In this document: in pieces, positions 27,592 through 37,444 of the stretch
Layout of the letters: each line of letters opens with the position of its first letter
How positions within the stretch are numbered: position 1 is the stretch's first letter
Translations under genes and position numbers: made by a program
Notes under the pieces: model-generated
The model's input: only the letters and a program-made list of their open reading frames with translations
What the model was told of the DNA's origin: nothing
The model's database searches: none
Origin: an uncultured Bacillota bacterium
GTDB lineage: Bacteria; Bacillota; Clostridia; Oscillospirales; Oscillospiraceae
NCBI GenBank assembly: GCA_947649625.1
Contig: CANSSJ010000002.1
Location: 1-64,000 of the forward strand
Direction of reading: 5' to 3'
Length of the DNA stretch: 64,000 nucleotides

Positions 27592-29433
27592 ATGAGCAGC
27601 CGAGGGAACCGCCGGTCCGCCGCGGTCTGGTCCATTTTGTGCGCCCTGCTGGCGGGCATTGCTGTCTGGCTGGCGGCCACCGCCCTCTGGGAGGCCAGGA
27701 ACTGGAGCGACCTGAAAATGGAGGAGGTGGTCTATCAGCTCTCCACGCTGGAGGGCGTGGGCGGCCACATGGTCACGGAGTACCTCCTCACCGTCGTCCT
27801 GCCCGGTTTCGCGGCGGCGGCCGGAGTGGGAATCATTCTGTTTCTCCTCAAAAACCCGAGGGCGGCCCGGACGGGGGCGCTCTGCTCCCTGTGCGCCATC
27901 GCCGGGCTGGCGGTCTACGGCTGGAACCTGCTGGACGTGGGGGAGTATCTGGCCAACATCAACACGGAATCGGAGTATATCGAGCACAACTACGCCGATC
28001 CCGCCCAGGTGGAGCTGACCTTCCCGGAGAAAAAGCGCAATCTGATCTATATCTGGCTGGAGTCGGTGGAGTCCACCTTCACCGACCCGGAGCACGGCGG
28101 GGCGTTTCCATACAACACCATCCCGGAGCTCACCCGGATCGCGGAGGAAAACGTCAGCTTCACCGGGACAAAAGGCGGGGTCAACGGCGGCCGCTCCCTC
28201 ACCGGGTCTACCTGGACGGCGGGGGCCCTGTTCGGCCAGACCACCGGCCTGCCCCTGAAGATCCCCATCGCGGAAAACGCCATGGGCAGCCAGGCGCAAT
28301 TCTTCCCCGGCGTTATCAGCCTGGGGGATATTTTGGCGGACCAGGGCTACCGGCAGGCGCTGCTCATCGGCTCCGACGCCGACTTTGGGGGCCGCAGGCA
28401 GTACTTTACCCAGCACGGCAATTATAAGATGTGGGACCTCCTGTACAGTAGGGAGACCGGAGAAATCCCCTCCGATTATTACGTGTGGTGGGGCTACGAG
28501 GACGAGAAGCTGTTCCGGTTCGCCCGGGACCACCTCACCGAACTGGCCGCCTCCGACGCCCCCTTCAATCTGTCTATCCTCACGGTGGACACCCACTTCT
28601 CCGACGGCTACGTCTGCCCCCTGTGCCGTGACGAGTTCGGCGCCGACCAGTACTCCAACGTAATGGCCTGCTCCAGCCGGCAGGTGGCGGACTTTGTGGC
28701 CTGGATTCAGGAGCAGCCCTTCTACGAGAACACCACTGTCATCCTCTGCGGGGACCACACCACCATGGATGTGGATTACTGCGACAACGTGAGCCCCGAC
28801 TACCCCCGGCGGGTGTACACCACCATCCTCAACCCGGCCGCCGAGGTGGCCGACCCCCAGCGTTATCGGGAATATACCACCTACGACATGTTCCCTACCA
28901 CCCTGGCGGCCATGGGGGTGGAGATCAAGGGGGACCGGCTGGGACTGGGCACCAACCTCTTCTCGCTGAAAAGCACCCTTCTGGAGCGGGACGGCGTGGA
29001 GCTGATGGAGCAGGAGCTGAAACGGCAGTCGGAGTTTCTGAACGCCCGCTCGGGCATCGACCCGGAGATGTACCGCATCTCGGAGGCCTTCGCCGGGACC
29101 TATGTTCAGCTGGACGTGGACTTCCAGGAGGACACCCTGATCTATACGCTCAACGGTCTGGAAGAGATCGAGAAGGACTTTACCAAGATCGAGGTCTTCG
29201 CCGAACATATGAACGGCGAGCTGCGGACCTCGCTGTGGTTCCGGCCGGCCAAGCGCCAGCCCGACGGCAGCTATGTGATCGACATGCCCATATGGGTGCT
29301 GGGAGACAATCCGGTCTTTAACGTCCATTTTTACGGTACCACTGTAGGCGGCCGGATCAAGATCGACACGGGCTACGTGTGCGACACGGCAAACCGAACG
29401 CTGGTCAGGGAGCCCGAGCCGGCGGCAGACTGA
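27592..29433 (+). CDS. LTA synthase/phosphoglycerol transferase family sulfatase-like membrane protein
   Basis: N-terminal TM helices; FTGTKGGVNGGRSLTGSTWTAGALFGQTTGLPL..., ILCGDHTTMD. Confidence 0.85.
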   Translation: MSSRGNRRSAAVWSILCALLAGIAVWLAATALWEARNWSDLKMEEVVYQLSTLEGVGGHMVTEYLLTVVLPGFAAAAGVGIILFLLKNPRAARTGALCSLCAIAGLAVYGWNLLDVGEYLANINTESEYIEHNYADPAQVELTFPEKKRNLIYIWLESVESTFTDPEHGGAFPYNTIPELTRIAEENVSFTGTKGGVNGGRSLTGSTWTAGALFGQTTGLPLKIPIAENAMGSQAQFFPGVISLGDILADQGYRQALLIGSDADFGGRRQYFTQHGNYKMWDLLYSRETGEIPSDYYVWWGYEDEKLFRFARDHLTELAASDAPFNLSILTVDTHFSDGYVCPLCRDEFGADQYSNVMACSSRQVADFVAWIQEQPFYENTTVILCGDHTTMDVDYCDNVSPDYPRRVYTTILNPAAEVADPQRYREYTTYDMFPTTLAAMGVEIKGDRLGLGTNLFSLKSTLLERDGVELMEQELKRQSEFLNARSGIDPEMYRISEAFAGTYVQLDVDFQEDTLIYTLNGLEEIEKDFTKIEVFAEHMNGELRTSLWFRPAKRQPDGSYVIDMPIWVLGDNPVFNVHFYGTTVGGRIKIDTGYVCDTANRTLVREPEPAAD

Positions 29434-29515
29434 CCGCCCTTGCGGCTCCTGTCGAAAGCTGGTATAATGGCTTTGCTGTCCTCTCCTATACTGGCGGCAG
29501 AAGGAGGTGGAGCTG

Positions 29516-29611
29516 GTGGAAAACGCAATCAGTTTTATCGTGTCTGCCGCAGCAAATGTAGCCGCCTATTACATTTGCAAATGGCTTGACAGACACGGAA
29601 AAGGACAGTAA
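29516..29611 (+). CDS. 31-aa hydrophobic peptide, candidate type I toxin
   Basis: GTG start 8 nt after AAGGAGG. MENAISFIVSAAANVAAYYICKWLDRHGKGQ: one TM helix plus charged tail. Promoter TTGCGG-17-TATAAT at 29440-29468. Confidence 0.65.
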   Translation: MENAISFIVSAAANVAAYYICKWLDRHGKGQ

Positions 29612-29716
29612 AAGCCTGCCACCGCAAGAAGCAGCCCCTCGGAGAGCGCCTATCTCTTCCGGGGGGCTGCTTCTTGCGGTGGGATGGTGGAATTTACAAT
29701 CAGTTTGGCTTTCGCC
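29605..29716 (-). ncRNA. Candidate antisense antitoxin RNA overlapping the 3' end of the 31-aa toxin mRNA
   Basis: Minus-strand promoter TTGCAT-18-TATAAT (29752-29723) reads into a 20-bp perfect hairpin CCACCGCAAGAAGCAGCCCC/GGGGCTGCTTCTTGCGGTGG (29619-29682). Confidence 0.6.
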
Positions 29717-29835
29717 AATGTCATTATAACACACCAACCCCAGCCTATGCAAGTGGAATTTTTTCTTGCCGTTCGGGGCAAGTTGTGGTACAATGGCTTG
29801 CCAAACAGGAAATAAATGTGAGGGAGTGACCCCCT

Positions 29836-31443
29836 TTGTCGAAATACGAAGCGGAAATCAAGCGCCGGAGGACCTTCGCCATCATCTCCCACCCGGACGC
29901 GGGCAAGACCACCCTGACGGAGAAGTTCCTCCTCTACGGCGGGGCCATCGCCCAGGCGGGGCAGGTGAAGGGGAAAAAGAACACCCGGGCGGCCACCTCC
30001 GACTGGATGGAGATTGAGAAGCAGAGGGGCATTTCGGTGACCTCCTCGGTGATGCAGTTCCAGTACGAGGGCTTCTGCATCAACATCCTGGACACCCCCG
30101 GACACCAGGACTTCTCCGAGGACACCTACCGCACCCTGATGGCGGCGGACAGCGCCGTCATGGTCATCGACGGGGCCAAGGGCGTGGAGGCCCAGACCCG
30201 GAAGCTGTTCAAGGTGTGCGCCATGCGGGACATCCCCATCTTCACCTTCATCAACAAGATGGACCGGGAGGCCCGGGACCCCTTCGAGCTGTGCGAGGAG
30301 CTGGAGCACGAGCTGGGCATCGACACCTACGCCATGAACTGGCCCATCGGCTGCGGCAGGGAGTTTATGGGCGTCTACGACCGGCAGAACCGGAAGGTGA
30401 TCCACTTCACCTCCAACACCAACGCCCGGGCGGCCACCGCCACCCAGATCGAGCCCGACGACCCCGCCCTGGCCGACCTCATCGGCGCGGGGAAGCGGGA
30501 CCAGCTGGTGGACGAGATCGAGCTGCTGGACGGGGCCTCCTGCGACTTCGACCTGGACCGGGTGCGCCACGGCAAGCTGTCCCCGGTGTTCTTCGGCTCC
30601 GCCCTCACCAACTTCGGCGTGGAGCCCTTTTTGGAGGAGTTTCTCCGCATGACCACCGCTCCCCTGGCCCGCAGGGCGGGGGACGAGGTGGTGGACGCCT
30701 TTGACGATGACTTCTCCGCCTTCGTCTTCAAGATTCAGGCCAACATGAACAAGGCCCACCGGGACCGCATCGCCTTTATGCGGGTGGTGTCCGGCAAATT
30801 TGAGGCGGATAAGGAAGTTTACCACGTTCAGGAGGGAAAGAAGATCCGCCTGTCCCGGCCCCAGCAGCTCATGGCCGCCGAGCGGGAGATCATCGAGGAG
30901 GCCTACGCCGGGGACATCATCGGCGTGTTCGACCCGGGCATCTTCTCCATCGGGGACACCCTGTGCGCCCCGGGGAAGAAGTTCGCCTTCGACCCCATCC
31001 CCACCTTCGCCCCGGAGCACTTTGAGCGCATCCGCTCGGTGGACACCATGAAGCGCAAGCAGTTTTTAAAAGGTGTGGAGCAGATCGCCCAGGAGGGGGC
31101 CATTCAAATTTTCAAGACCCCCTACTCCGGCATGGAGGAGGTCATTGTGGGGGTGGTGGGCACATTGCAGTTCGATGTGCTGGAGTACCGCCTGCGGTCG
31201 GAGTACAACGTGGAGCTGTACAAGGAGGGCCTGCCCTTCGAGTACCTGCGGTGGATTGTCCGGGAGGACGAGGAGGCCCCGCCCCTGAAGGAGGAGGACC
31301 TGCTGCTGCCCGGCGACGCCAAGCTGGTGGAGGACTACAAGGGCAATCAGCTGCTGCTGTTCGCCTCCCAGTGGTCCATCCAGTGGGTCACCGAGCGGAA
31401 CAAGGGGCTCAAGCTGGCCGAGTTCGGCGGGGCGAAATTCTAA
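29836..31443 (+). CDS. prfC: Peptide chain release factor 3
   Basis: RRRTFAIISHPDAGKTTLTEKFLLYGGAI...; 535 aa translational GTPase. Confidence 0.96.
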   Translation: MSKYEAEIKRRRTFAIISHPDAGKTTLTEKFLLYGGAIAQAGQVKGKKNTRAATSDWMEIEKQRGISVTSSVMQFQYEGFCINILDTPGHQDFSEDTYRTLMAADSAVMVIDGAKGVEAQTRKLFKVCAMRDIPIFTFINKMDREARDPFELCEELEHELGIDTYAMNWPIGCGREFMGVYDRQNRKVIHFTSNTNARAATATQIEPDDPALADLIGAGKRDQLVDEIELLDGASCDFDLDRVRHGKLSPVFFGSALTNFGVEPFLEEFLRMTTAPLARRAGDEVVDAFDDDFSAFVFKIQANMNKAHRDRIAFMRVVSGKFEADKEVYHVQEGKKIRLSRPQQLMAAEREIIEEAYAGDIIGVFDPGIFSIGDTLCAPGKKFAFDPIPTFAPEHFERIRSVDTMKRKQFLKGVEQIAQEGAIQIFKTPYSGMEEVIVGVVGTLQFDVLEYRLRSEYNVELYKEGLPFEYLRWIVREDEEAPPLKEEDLLLPGDAKLVEDYKGNQLLLFASQWSIQWVTERNKGLKLAEFGGAKF

Positions 31444-31445
31444 CA

Positions 31446-31480
31446 AAAAGCGGTCGGATGGAATGTATCCGGCCGCTTTT
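31446..31480 (+). terminator. Rho-independent terminator of prfC
   Basis: AAAAGCGGTCGGAT...ATCCGGCCGCTTTT. Confidence 0.8.
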
Positions 31481-31616
31481 GCGCAAAAACAGCCACTCGA
31501 CTGCCGGTCGAGGGGGAAAAACGGCCCGATTTCTTGACAATTTCCCCGCCGGGGGCTACAGTGGTGCCAGCGGTTCTGACGCGGCCGCCATTCCAACCCC
31601 TACAGGAGGTATCCCC

Positions 31617-32417
31617 ATGGAAGAGAAAAAACCCTTTGGCGATTACATCCGAAAGAAGCGCCTGGAGGCGGGGCTGACCCAGAAGGAGCTGGCCGGACGG
31701 CTGTTTGTCACCGAGTCCAGCGTGAGCAAGTGGGAGCGCAGCCTGTCCTATCCAGACGTCTCCCTGGTCACGGCCATCTGCCGGGAGCTGGGCATCTCCG
31801 AGCACGAGTTTTTCACCGCCTGCGACGACCACCAGGCCCACGCCCAGGCCCGGGCGGCGGCGGCATGGCGGGGGATGGTGACGGGCTGCCGCCGGTGCTG
31901 TCTGGCGGGCTGTATCATCGCCATTCCCGTCTGCCTTGTGGTGAATCTGGCGGTTTTTCACACCCTGGACTGGTTCTGGATCGTGCTGGCTTCGGTGGCC
32001 CTGCCCCTGGGCTGGCAGGCCCTCTGGCACTTCGGCGGGAGGCACGCGCCGGCCCTCTGCACGGCCCTGACCTCGGTGTGGGTCTTCCCCCTGCTGGCGG
32101 TGATTCACGGCTACACCGGCGGGGGCTGGCTGTGGACGGCGGCCTTTCCCCTGTCCGCGCTGGGAGTGGTGTTCCTGTGGGCCTACTTCCTCTGCCTGAC
32201 CTGCCTGCCCACAGGACCCTGGCTGAAGGCGGGGGTGTGCGCCCTGATTACCGCCGTGGCCTCCCCTGCCTTCAACTGGCTGTGCCGGCGGGTGGTCCCC
32301 GGCACGGCCCAGCCCTGGCTGCTGGACTGGCTCACCACAGCCGCCCTGCTGGTGCTGGCCCTGGTCCTGGTGACGGTGGGTCTGATGAAGGAACAGCGGC
32401 GGCACCGGATTCGGTAA
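31617..32417 (+). CDS. XRE-family HTH protein with C-terminal membrane domain
   Basis: FGDYIRKKRLEAGLTQKELAGRLFVTESSVSKWERSLSYPDVSL, then TM segments; aggaggt RBS. Confidence 0.85.
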   Translation: MEEKKPFGDYIRKKRLEAGLTQKELAGRLFVTESSVSKWERSLSYPDVSLVTAICRELGISEHEFFTACDDHQAHAQARAAAAWRGMVTGCRRCCLAGCIIAIPVCLVVNLAVFHTLDWFWIVLASVALPLGWQALWHFGGRHAPALCTALTSVWVFPLLAVIHGYTGGGWLWTAAFPLSALGVVFLWAYFLCLTCLPTGPWLKAGVCALITAVASPAFNWLCRRVVPGTAQPWLLDWLTTAALLVLALVLVTVGLMKEQRRHRIR

Positions 32418-32512
32418 TTTTGCCCTTTCTTTTTGGCGGGATTTGTGATATACTGCCCTCTATCATCAGAAACCGGACGCGCCCCCGCCAACCGGCGGGG
32501 GCGCAGAATTGA

Positions 32513-33892
32513 TTGGAGGAAAACCACTTGTCCCAGTCCCACAGAAGCGAGGAGGCGCTGGCCAGCGCCCCCATCGGCTCGCTGATGTTCAAGCTGGCCC
32601 TGCCCGCAGTGGCCGCCCAGCTCATCAACATGCTCTATAACATTGTGGACCGCATCTATATCGGCCATATCCCGGAGGTGGGCCGCACCGCCCTCACCGG
32701 TTTGGGGATCACCTTCCCCATCCTCATGCTGATCTCCGCCTTCACCGCCTTCGCCGGCATGGGAGGCGCCCCTCTGGCCTCCATCCGCCTTGGGGCGGGG
32801 GACCGGGAGGGGGCGGAGAAGATCCTGGGCAACTCCACCACCCTGCTGCTCTGCCTGGCCGTGGTGCTGACCACGGTGTTCTCCATCATCAAGGAGCCTG
32901 TCCTCATGGCTTTCGGCGCCTCGGAGGACACCATCGGCTACGCCCTGGACTATATCTCCATCTATCTCATGGGCACCGTCTTTGTCCAGCTGGCCCTGGG
33001 CCTCAACGCCTATATCACCGCCCAGGGCCAGGCCCTGGTGGCCATGGCCTCGGTGCTCATCGGGGCGGTGCTGAACATCGCCCTGGACCCGGTGTTCATC
33101 TTCGGCTTTCACATGGGGGTGCGAGGTGCGGCCCTGGCTACCATCCTCTCCCAGGGGGTAAGCGCCTGCTGGGTGGTGGGCTTTCTGTGCTCCAAGCGGT
33201 CGGGCCTGCGCATCCGCCCGGCCAACATGCGGCTGAGCGGCAGGGTGATCGCCAGCATCGCCGCCCTGGGCATCGCCCCCTTCATCATGCAGTCCACCGA
33301 GAGCCTGGTAACGGTGGTGCTCAACTCCGGCCTTCAGCACTACGGCGGCGACCTGTATGTGGGCACCGTCACCGTGATGCAGAGCGTGATGCAGATGGTG
33401 GTCATGCCCGTCCAGGGGATCACCCAGGGGGTCCAGCCCATCATGAGCTACAACTTCGGGGCGAAGAACTACCAGCGCGTGCGGCAGGTTTTCCGGCTGC
33501 TGCTGCGCACCACCCTCACCGTGACCATCACCGCCTTCCTGGTGGTGACGGTCTTCCCCCAGCCCCTGGCCCTCATCTTCAACGACGACCGGGAACTGGT
33601 GGAGCTGGTGGGGAAGGTCATGCCCATTTTCTTCGGGGGCATCTGGGCCTTCGGGGCGCAGATGGCCTGTCAGTCCGCATTTATGGCTATGGGTCAGGCC
33701 AAAACCAGCCTGTTTCTGGCCCTGCTGCGGAAGGTGATTTTGCTGGTGCCTTTGGCCATCCTCCTGCCCATGGTCACTCAGAACGTCATGGGCATCTATG
33801 TGGCCGAGCCGGTGGCCGATATCCTGGCCTCCGCCACCACCCTGACCCTCTTCCTCCGCAAGCGGAAAACCCTCCTGCCGGAGGACAAATAA
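32513..33892 (+). CDS. MATE family efflux transporter
   Basis: 459 aa; GSLMFKLALPAVAAQLINMLYNIVDRIYIGHIPEVG..., 12-TM pattern. Confidence 0.92.
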   Translation: MEENHLSQSHRSEEALASAPIGSLMFKLALPAVAAQLINMLYNIVDRIYIGHIPEVGRTALTGLGITFPILMLISAFTAFAGMGGAPLASIRLGAGDREGAEKILGNSTTLLLCLAVVLTTVFSIIKEPVLMAFGASEDTIGYALDYISIYLMGTVFVQLALGLNAYITAQGQALVAMASVLIGAVLNIALDPVFIFGFHMGVRGAALATILSQGVSACWVVGFLCSKRSGLRIRPANMRLSGRVIASIAALGIAPFIMQSTESLVTVVLNSGLQHYGGDLYVGTVTVMQSVMQMVVMPVQGITQGVQPIMSYNFGAKNYQRVRQVFRLLLRTTLTVTITAFLVVTVFPQPLALIFNDDRELVELVGKVMPIFFGGIWAFGAQMACQSAFMAMGQAKTSLFLALLRKVILLVPLAILLPMVTQNVMGIYVAEPVADILASATTLTLFLRKRKTLLPEDK

Positions 33893-33942
33893 GGGCGGCT
33901 CCCGCCGCCCTGTTTTGAGTTTTGAATTGGTCTATTTATTGT

Positions 33943-34398
33943 TTAAAAACCATAGCCCATTTCTTCGGCATAGATACTCCACATATTATGCTCGTCCATA
34001 AGTGCTGATGGGTCTATTCTCTGTATATAACTCCGAAATTCCGATTCGCGTTGTTCACTATTTTTCATATCGTATTCATGATACATTTCTAAATACTTTC
34101 TGCTTATAAGAAGAAATTGCTCAAAACTATTTGAACAATATTGGTAAATCTCAAACATGGGTAAAGTTGCTCTAAATACTTTACCAGTTAAATCAATAAC
34201 AAGACAAATACTCCCATTATACCCAGGGCTTTCCTCTGCTACGACAAGAAGTTCCTGTTCTCTACATTTTTCAATATGCCACTCCGAAGGCGAAAGAAAA
34301 GTCAGCGGTTCAATTTCACCTTGTAAGAGTTGTAATTTCGATAATTGGTTTTTAATTCTATCCCACTTTTTATTCATCTTAACATTGCTCCTAAACAA
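33943..34398 (-). CDS. AT-rich SMI1/KNR4 (SUKH)-like protein, possible immunity protein
   Basis: SEWHIEKCREQELLVVAEESPGYNGSICLVIDLTGKVFRATLPMFEIYQYCSNSFEQFL resembles SUKH folds; flanking region AT-rich. Confidence 0.45.
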   Translation of the reverse strand: MFRSNVKMNKKWDRIKNQLSKLQLLQGEIEPLTFLSPSEWHIEKCREQELLVVAEESPGYNGSICLVIDLTGKVFRATLPMFEIYQYCSNSFEQFLLISRKYLEMYHEYDMKNSEQRESEFRSYIQRIDPSALMDEHNMWSIYAEEMGYGF

Positions 34399-34563
34399 CC
34401 ATAATTATCCATATTTTGTTTTACTAATGCGCTCTGAAAAGTTCGCAAAATCACTACTATTTCACAAAAATAAACTTGTCAAGTATTCATTTTGAGTATA
34501 ACATATCGCTTCACTACAAGCAATCCCCATTCTATGTCCGCTCCGACTACCCAGACCGTCAAA

Positions 34564-34595
34564 AACCCGCCCATCTCACAGGAGATGGGCGGGTT
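34564..34595 (-). terminator. Rho-independent terminator of the CapA-like gene
   Basis: AACCCGCCCATCTC/GAGATGGGCGGGTT with a T tract on the minus strand. Confidence 0.85.
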
Positions 34596-34599
34596 GGTC

Positions 34600-35883
34600 T
34601 TATTCAGAGGGCTTGTCCCCGTCGGCCCCCAGCACCTCATGGCACAGGTCCCGGGCCAGCTGGAGCTGCTTGTAGGAGTTCTGGTCAATGATGGTCTCGG
34701 CGCCGGCCTCATAGTCGGCGATGGACTGGTTGACGTTCACCAGATTTCGGCGCTCGCCCGCCGGCTTGTTGTTCCGGTGGACCATGTAGTAGGGGGTGTA
34801 CCGCACATCGGTGAGGGCGGTGTTCCCCTCCGGGTCCTTTGTCAGCTCCAAATCCAGGATGGCGGTGGTCTTGGTTGCCAGGTCCTTGTTGGCGTCGTCA
34901 AAGTTCTGGTTGGAGATGAAGTTGCCCAGGGAGTAGATGACAAAGCCGGTCCGCTCCTGACCGTCCTCGCCGGTGACGGTAATGGTGTCGTAGGGCTGGA
35001 GGACGTGGGGGTGCCCCCCCAGCACCAGGTCGGCCCCTTGCTCCACCAGGAACTGAGTCAGCTTCTCCTGGTGGCCGTTCTGCTTGGTGCGGTACTCGAT
35101 GCCCCAGTGGGTGATGACGGCGATGAGGTCGGTGTCCAGCGCCCTGGCGGCGGCCAAATCCTCGGCCAGCATGTCGTAGTCCGGGTTGGACACGGAGGTG
35201 TAGTAGTCGGTGTTGAAGACGTTGGCGGCGTAGGGCTTGTCGTCGGGCAGGCGGTGGCCGTTGAGGCCGTAGGTGTAGGCCAGGAAGGCCACCGAAATGC
35301 CCCCCACGTCGGCCACATGGATGCCGTGGTTCTCGTCCCGCTCCTCCTGGGAGCGGTGAGTGCCCACATGGGGGATATTCACCTGGTCCAGCACGTCCAG
35401 GGTGCGGTCCAGGCCGGCGATCCCCTTGTCCAGGCAGTGGTTGTTGGTGGTGCACAGCAGGTCGAAGCCGGCGTCCTTGATGTTGTAGGCCAGCTCGTCG
35501 GGGGAGTTGAACCTGGGGTAGCCCGAATACTCCGGTCCGCCGGCCAGGGTGGTCTCCAGATTGCCCACAGCGAAGTCGGCCAAAGATAACTGCTCCGCCG
35601 CCTCCCGCATGACGTGGGTGTAGTCGTAGGAGTCGGTCTCCTTCACGTAGCAGTCGTTGGTGAGGGGCATATGGCTCATGATGTCCCCTGCCACCATCAG
35701 GTGGGCCACCACGGGCTCCGGTTCAGGTTCGGGCTCCGGCTCAGGGTCCGGGGTGACGGCGGGCTGCTGGGACTGGGCGGGAGGCTGGGAGATATCAGCG
35801 GACTGGTCCGCGTCCACGGGCTGGCTGGGGGCGCACCCCCCCAGCAGGACGAGGCCCAGCGCCAGGGCAAGAAAGCGTCTCAT
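34600..35883 (-). CDS. CapA family (poly-gamma-glutamate synthesis-like) lipoprotein
   Basis: Lipobox LLGGCAPS; VAGDIMSHMPL...TNNHCLDKG...HWGIEY...GGHPHVLQP. Confidence 0.9.
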   Translation of the reverse strand: MRRFLALALGLVLLGGCAPSQPVDADQSADISQPPAQSQQPAVTPDPEPEPEPEPEPVVAHLMVAGDIMSHMPLTNDCYVKETDSYDYTHVMREAAEQLSLADFAVGNLETTLAGGPEYSGYPRFNSPDELAYNIKDAGFDLLCTTNNHCLDKGIAGLDRTLDVLDQVNIPHVGTHRSQEERDENHGIHVADVGGISVAFLAYTYGLNGHRLPDDKPYAANVFNTDYYTSVSNPDYDMLAEDLAAARALDTDLIAVITHWGIEYRTKQNGHQEKLTQFLVEQGADLVLGGHPHVLQPYDTITVTGEDGQERTGFVIYSLGNFISNQNFDDANKDLATKTTAILDLELTKDPEGNTALTDVRYTPYYMVHRNNKPAGERRNLVNVNQSIADYEAGAETIIDQNSYKQLQLARDLCHEVLGADGDKPSE

Positions 35884-37256
35884 ACAGGCTGTTCCTCCAT
35901 CTTCTCGTAAAGGATCTCCATCAGGTCATAGCACAGGGCGTACATGCCGTGCTCGTTCATGTTCCGGGAGGCGCCGGTGGTGATGACCACCACGCCGTTT
36001 TGGGTCACCGGGTTGTAGGTCATCAGGGAGAACACCCCGTAGGCGCTTCCGGTGTGGTAGTAGAGCACCTCCTGGCCCATCACGTCCTCCTGACGGCGGA
36101 GAATGAGGCACTGTTCAAAGGGGGCGTAGCCCTCCAGGTCCACGGTGAACTGTGGGGTCTCCATCTCGGCCACCGACGCCTCGGTGAGCAGCCGGGTCTC
36201 CTTGAACTTGCCCGGGAGGGACTCAGACACCGCCAGCTGCTCTCCGGTCTCCGCGTTCTCCACCACGGTACAGAACTCGACCGGCTCCTTGTACACCCCG
36301 TCGTTGGCCAGCACGGCCACCAGCTTGGCCATATCCACGGCGCTGGTGGTGTACCCCCCGGGGAAGTAGGAGGCGGCGTCCCCGATCCTGGAGGGAACCC
36401 GCTGGCCGGCGTGCTCGGCGGCGGAGCGGCCCACCCCGCCGGCGGTGTACAGGGTGGCCACCTCGTTTACGTCCAGCTTGCCCCCGCAGAAGGAGGCCCT
36501 GGCTCCGATGGGCTCCAGAAAGCGTTTTTGTAAGTAGTCATCCAATAGCTGGTCGGAGGCCAGCTCCAGGGTGGTGCCTAAAATGCACATGCCGAAGTTG
36601 CTGTAGGACCAGTATCCCCCGTTTCCCGGCTCCATAGACCGCCAGGAGGACCTGCTCTGAAGGATGCCCTTCAGCTTGGACAGCCCCCGGGTGGTGTCCA
36701 GATTCCGGATGGAGGAGGTGTGGGTCATAAAGGTGCGGGCGGTGGGCTGGCCCTTGCTGTAGGGGTTGGCCGCCCCCTTGCCCCAGTAGTCGGATATGGG
36801 GGCATCCAGGTCGATGAGGCCGTCCTCCGCCATGGCTATGGCGCACATGCCGATGACCACCTTGCTGATGGAGGCGATGCGGATCTTGGTGTCAGGGGTC
36901 ATCTCCCGCTGGTTCTTCACCGCCCAGCCCCAGGCGCCGGACTGGCTGAGCTGTCCCAGCTCCACGGTGGCCACCGTCACCCCGGCGGCCTTGTAATGTT
37001 CCATCACCTGGGCCAGGGCCTCGTCCACGTCCTCCTGGGTGAGGACAGGCACGGGCTCCGGTTCGGGTTCCGGCTCGGGGGAAATGACGGGGAGGGCGTC
37101 CAGGCCCTGACCCGGTTCCCCGCCGGTACCGGCGGGCGGCTCTTCCGGCAGGGAAGAGCCCGAGCCCTTCGCCAGGGAGGAAGCGGGGGCGCAGGCGGTG
37201 AGCAGCAGCGTCAGGATGAGAAAAAGGGCGCTCAGGCGGGACAGCGGGGCGCGCAT
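35880..37256 (-). CDS. Beta-lactamase-family serine hydrolase (lipoprotein)
   Basis: IASISKVVIGMCAIAM (SxxK), YSNFGMCILG (YxN). Confidence 0.88.
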   Translation of the reverse strand: MRAPLSRLSALFLILTLLLTACAPASSLAKGSGSSLPEEPPAGTGGEPGQGLDALPVISPEPEPEPEPVPVLTQEDVDEALAQVMEHYKAAGVTVATVELGQLSQSGAWGWAVKNQREMTPDTKIRIASISKVVIGMCAIAMAEDGLIDLDAPISDYWGKGAANPYSKGQPTARTFMTHTSSIRNLDTTRGLSKLKGILQSRSSWRSMEPGNGGYWSYSNFGMCILGTTLELASDQLLDDYLQKRFLEPIGARASFCGGKLDVNEVATLYTAGGVGRSAAEHAGQRVPSRIGDAASYFPGGYTTSAVDMAKLVAVLANDGVYKEPVEFCTVVENAETGEQLAVSESLPGKFKETRLLTEASVAEMETPQFTVDLEGYAPFEQCLILRRQEDVMGQEVLYYHTGSAYGVFSLMTYNPVTQNGVVVITTGASRNMNEHGMYALCYDLMEILYEKMEEQPV

Positions 37257-37444
37257 GGCAAAAACTCCTTTCGGATGGGACCTTTTGTCTGGTTTTGTCT
37301 ATTATAGACGGCTTTCGGTGAAAAGTAAAGGGGGTCTGCCGCCGTTTGACCGCCATTCCAATGGCTTTTTTGCAAAGGGATGGACAATCTCCAAAAAATA
37401 GCTATAATATAGAGTGATAGATTATACAGAAGAGGGATACGACT

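Noticed and set aside
27505-29328. 607-aa minus-strand ORF
   Set aside because: Antisense to the LTA-synthase-like gene; composition typical of a shadow ORF.
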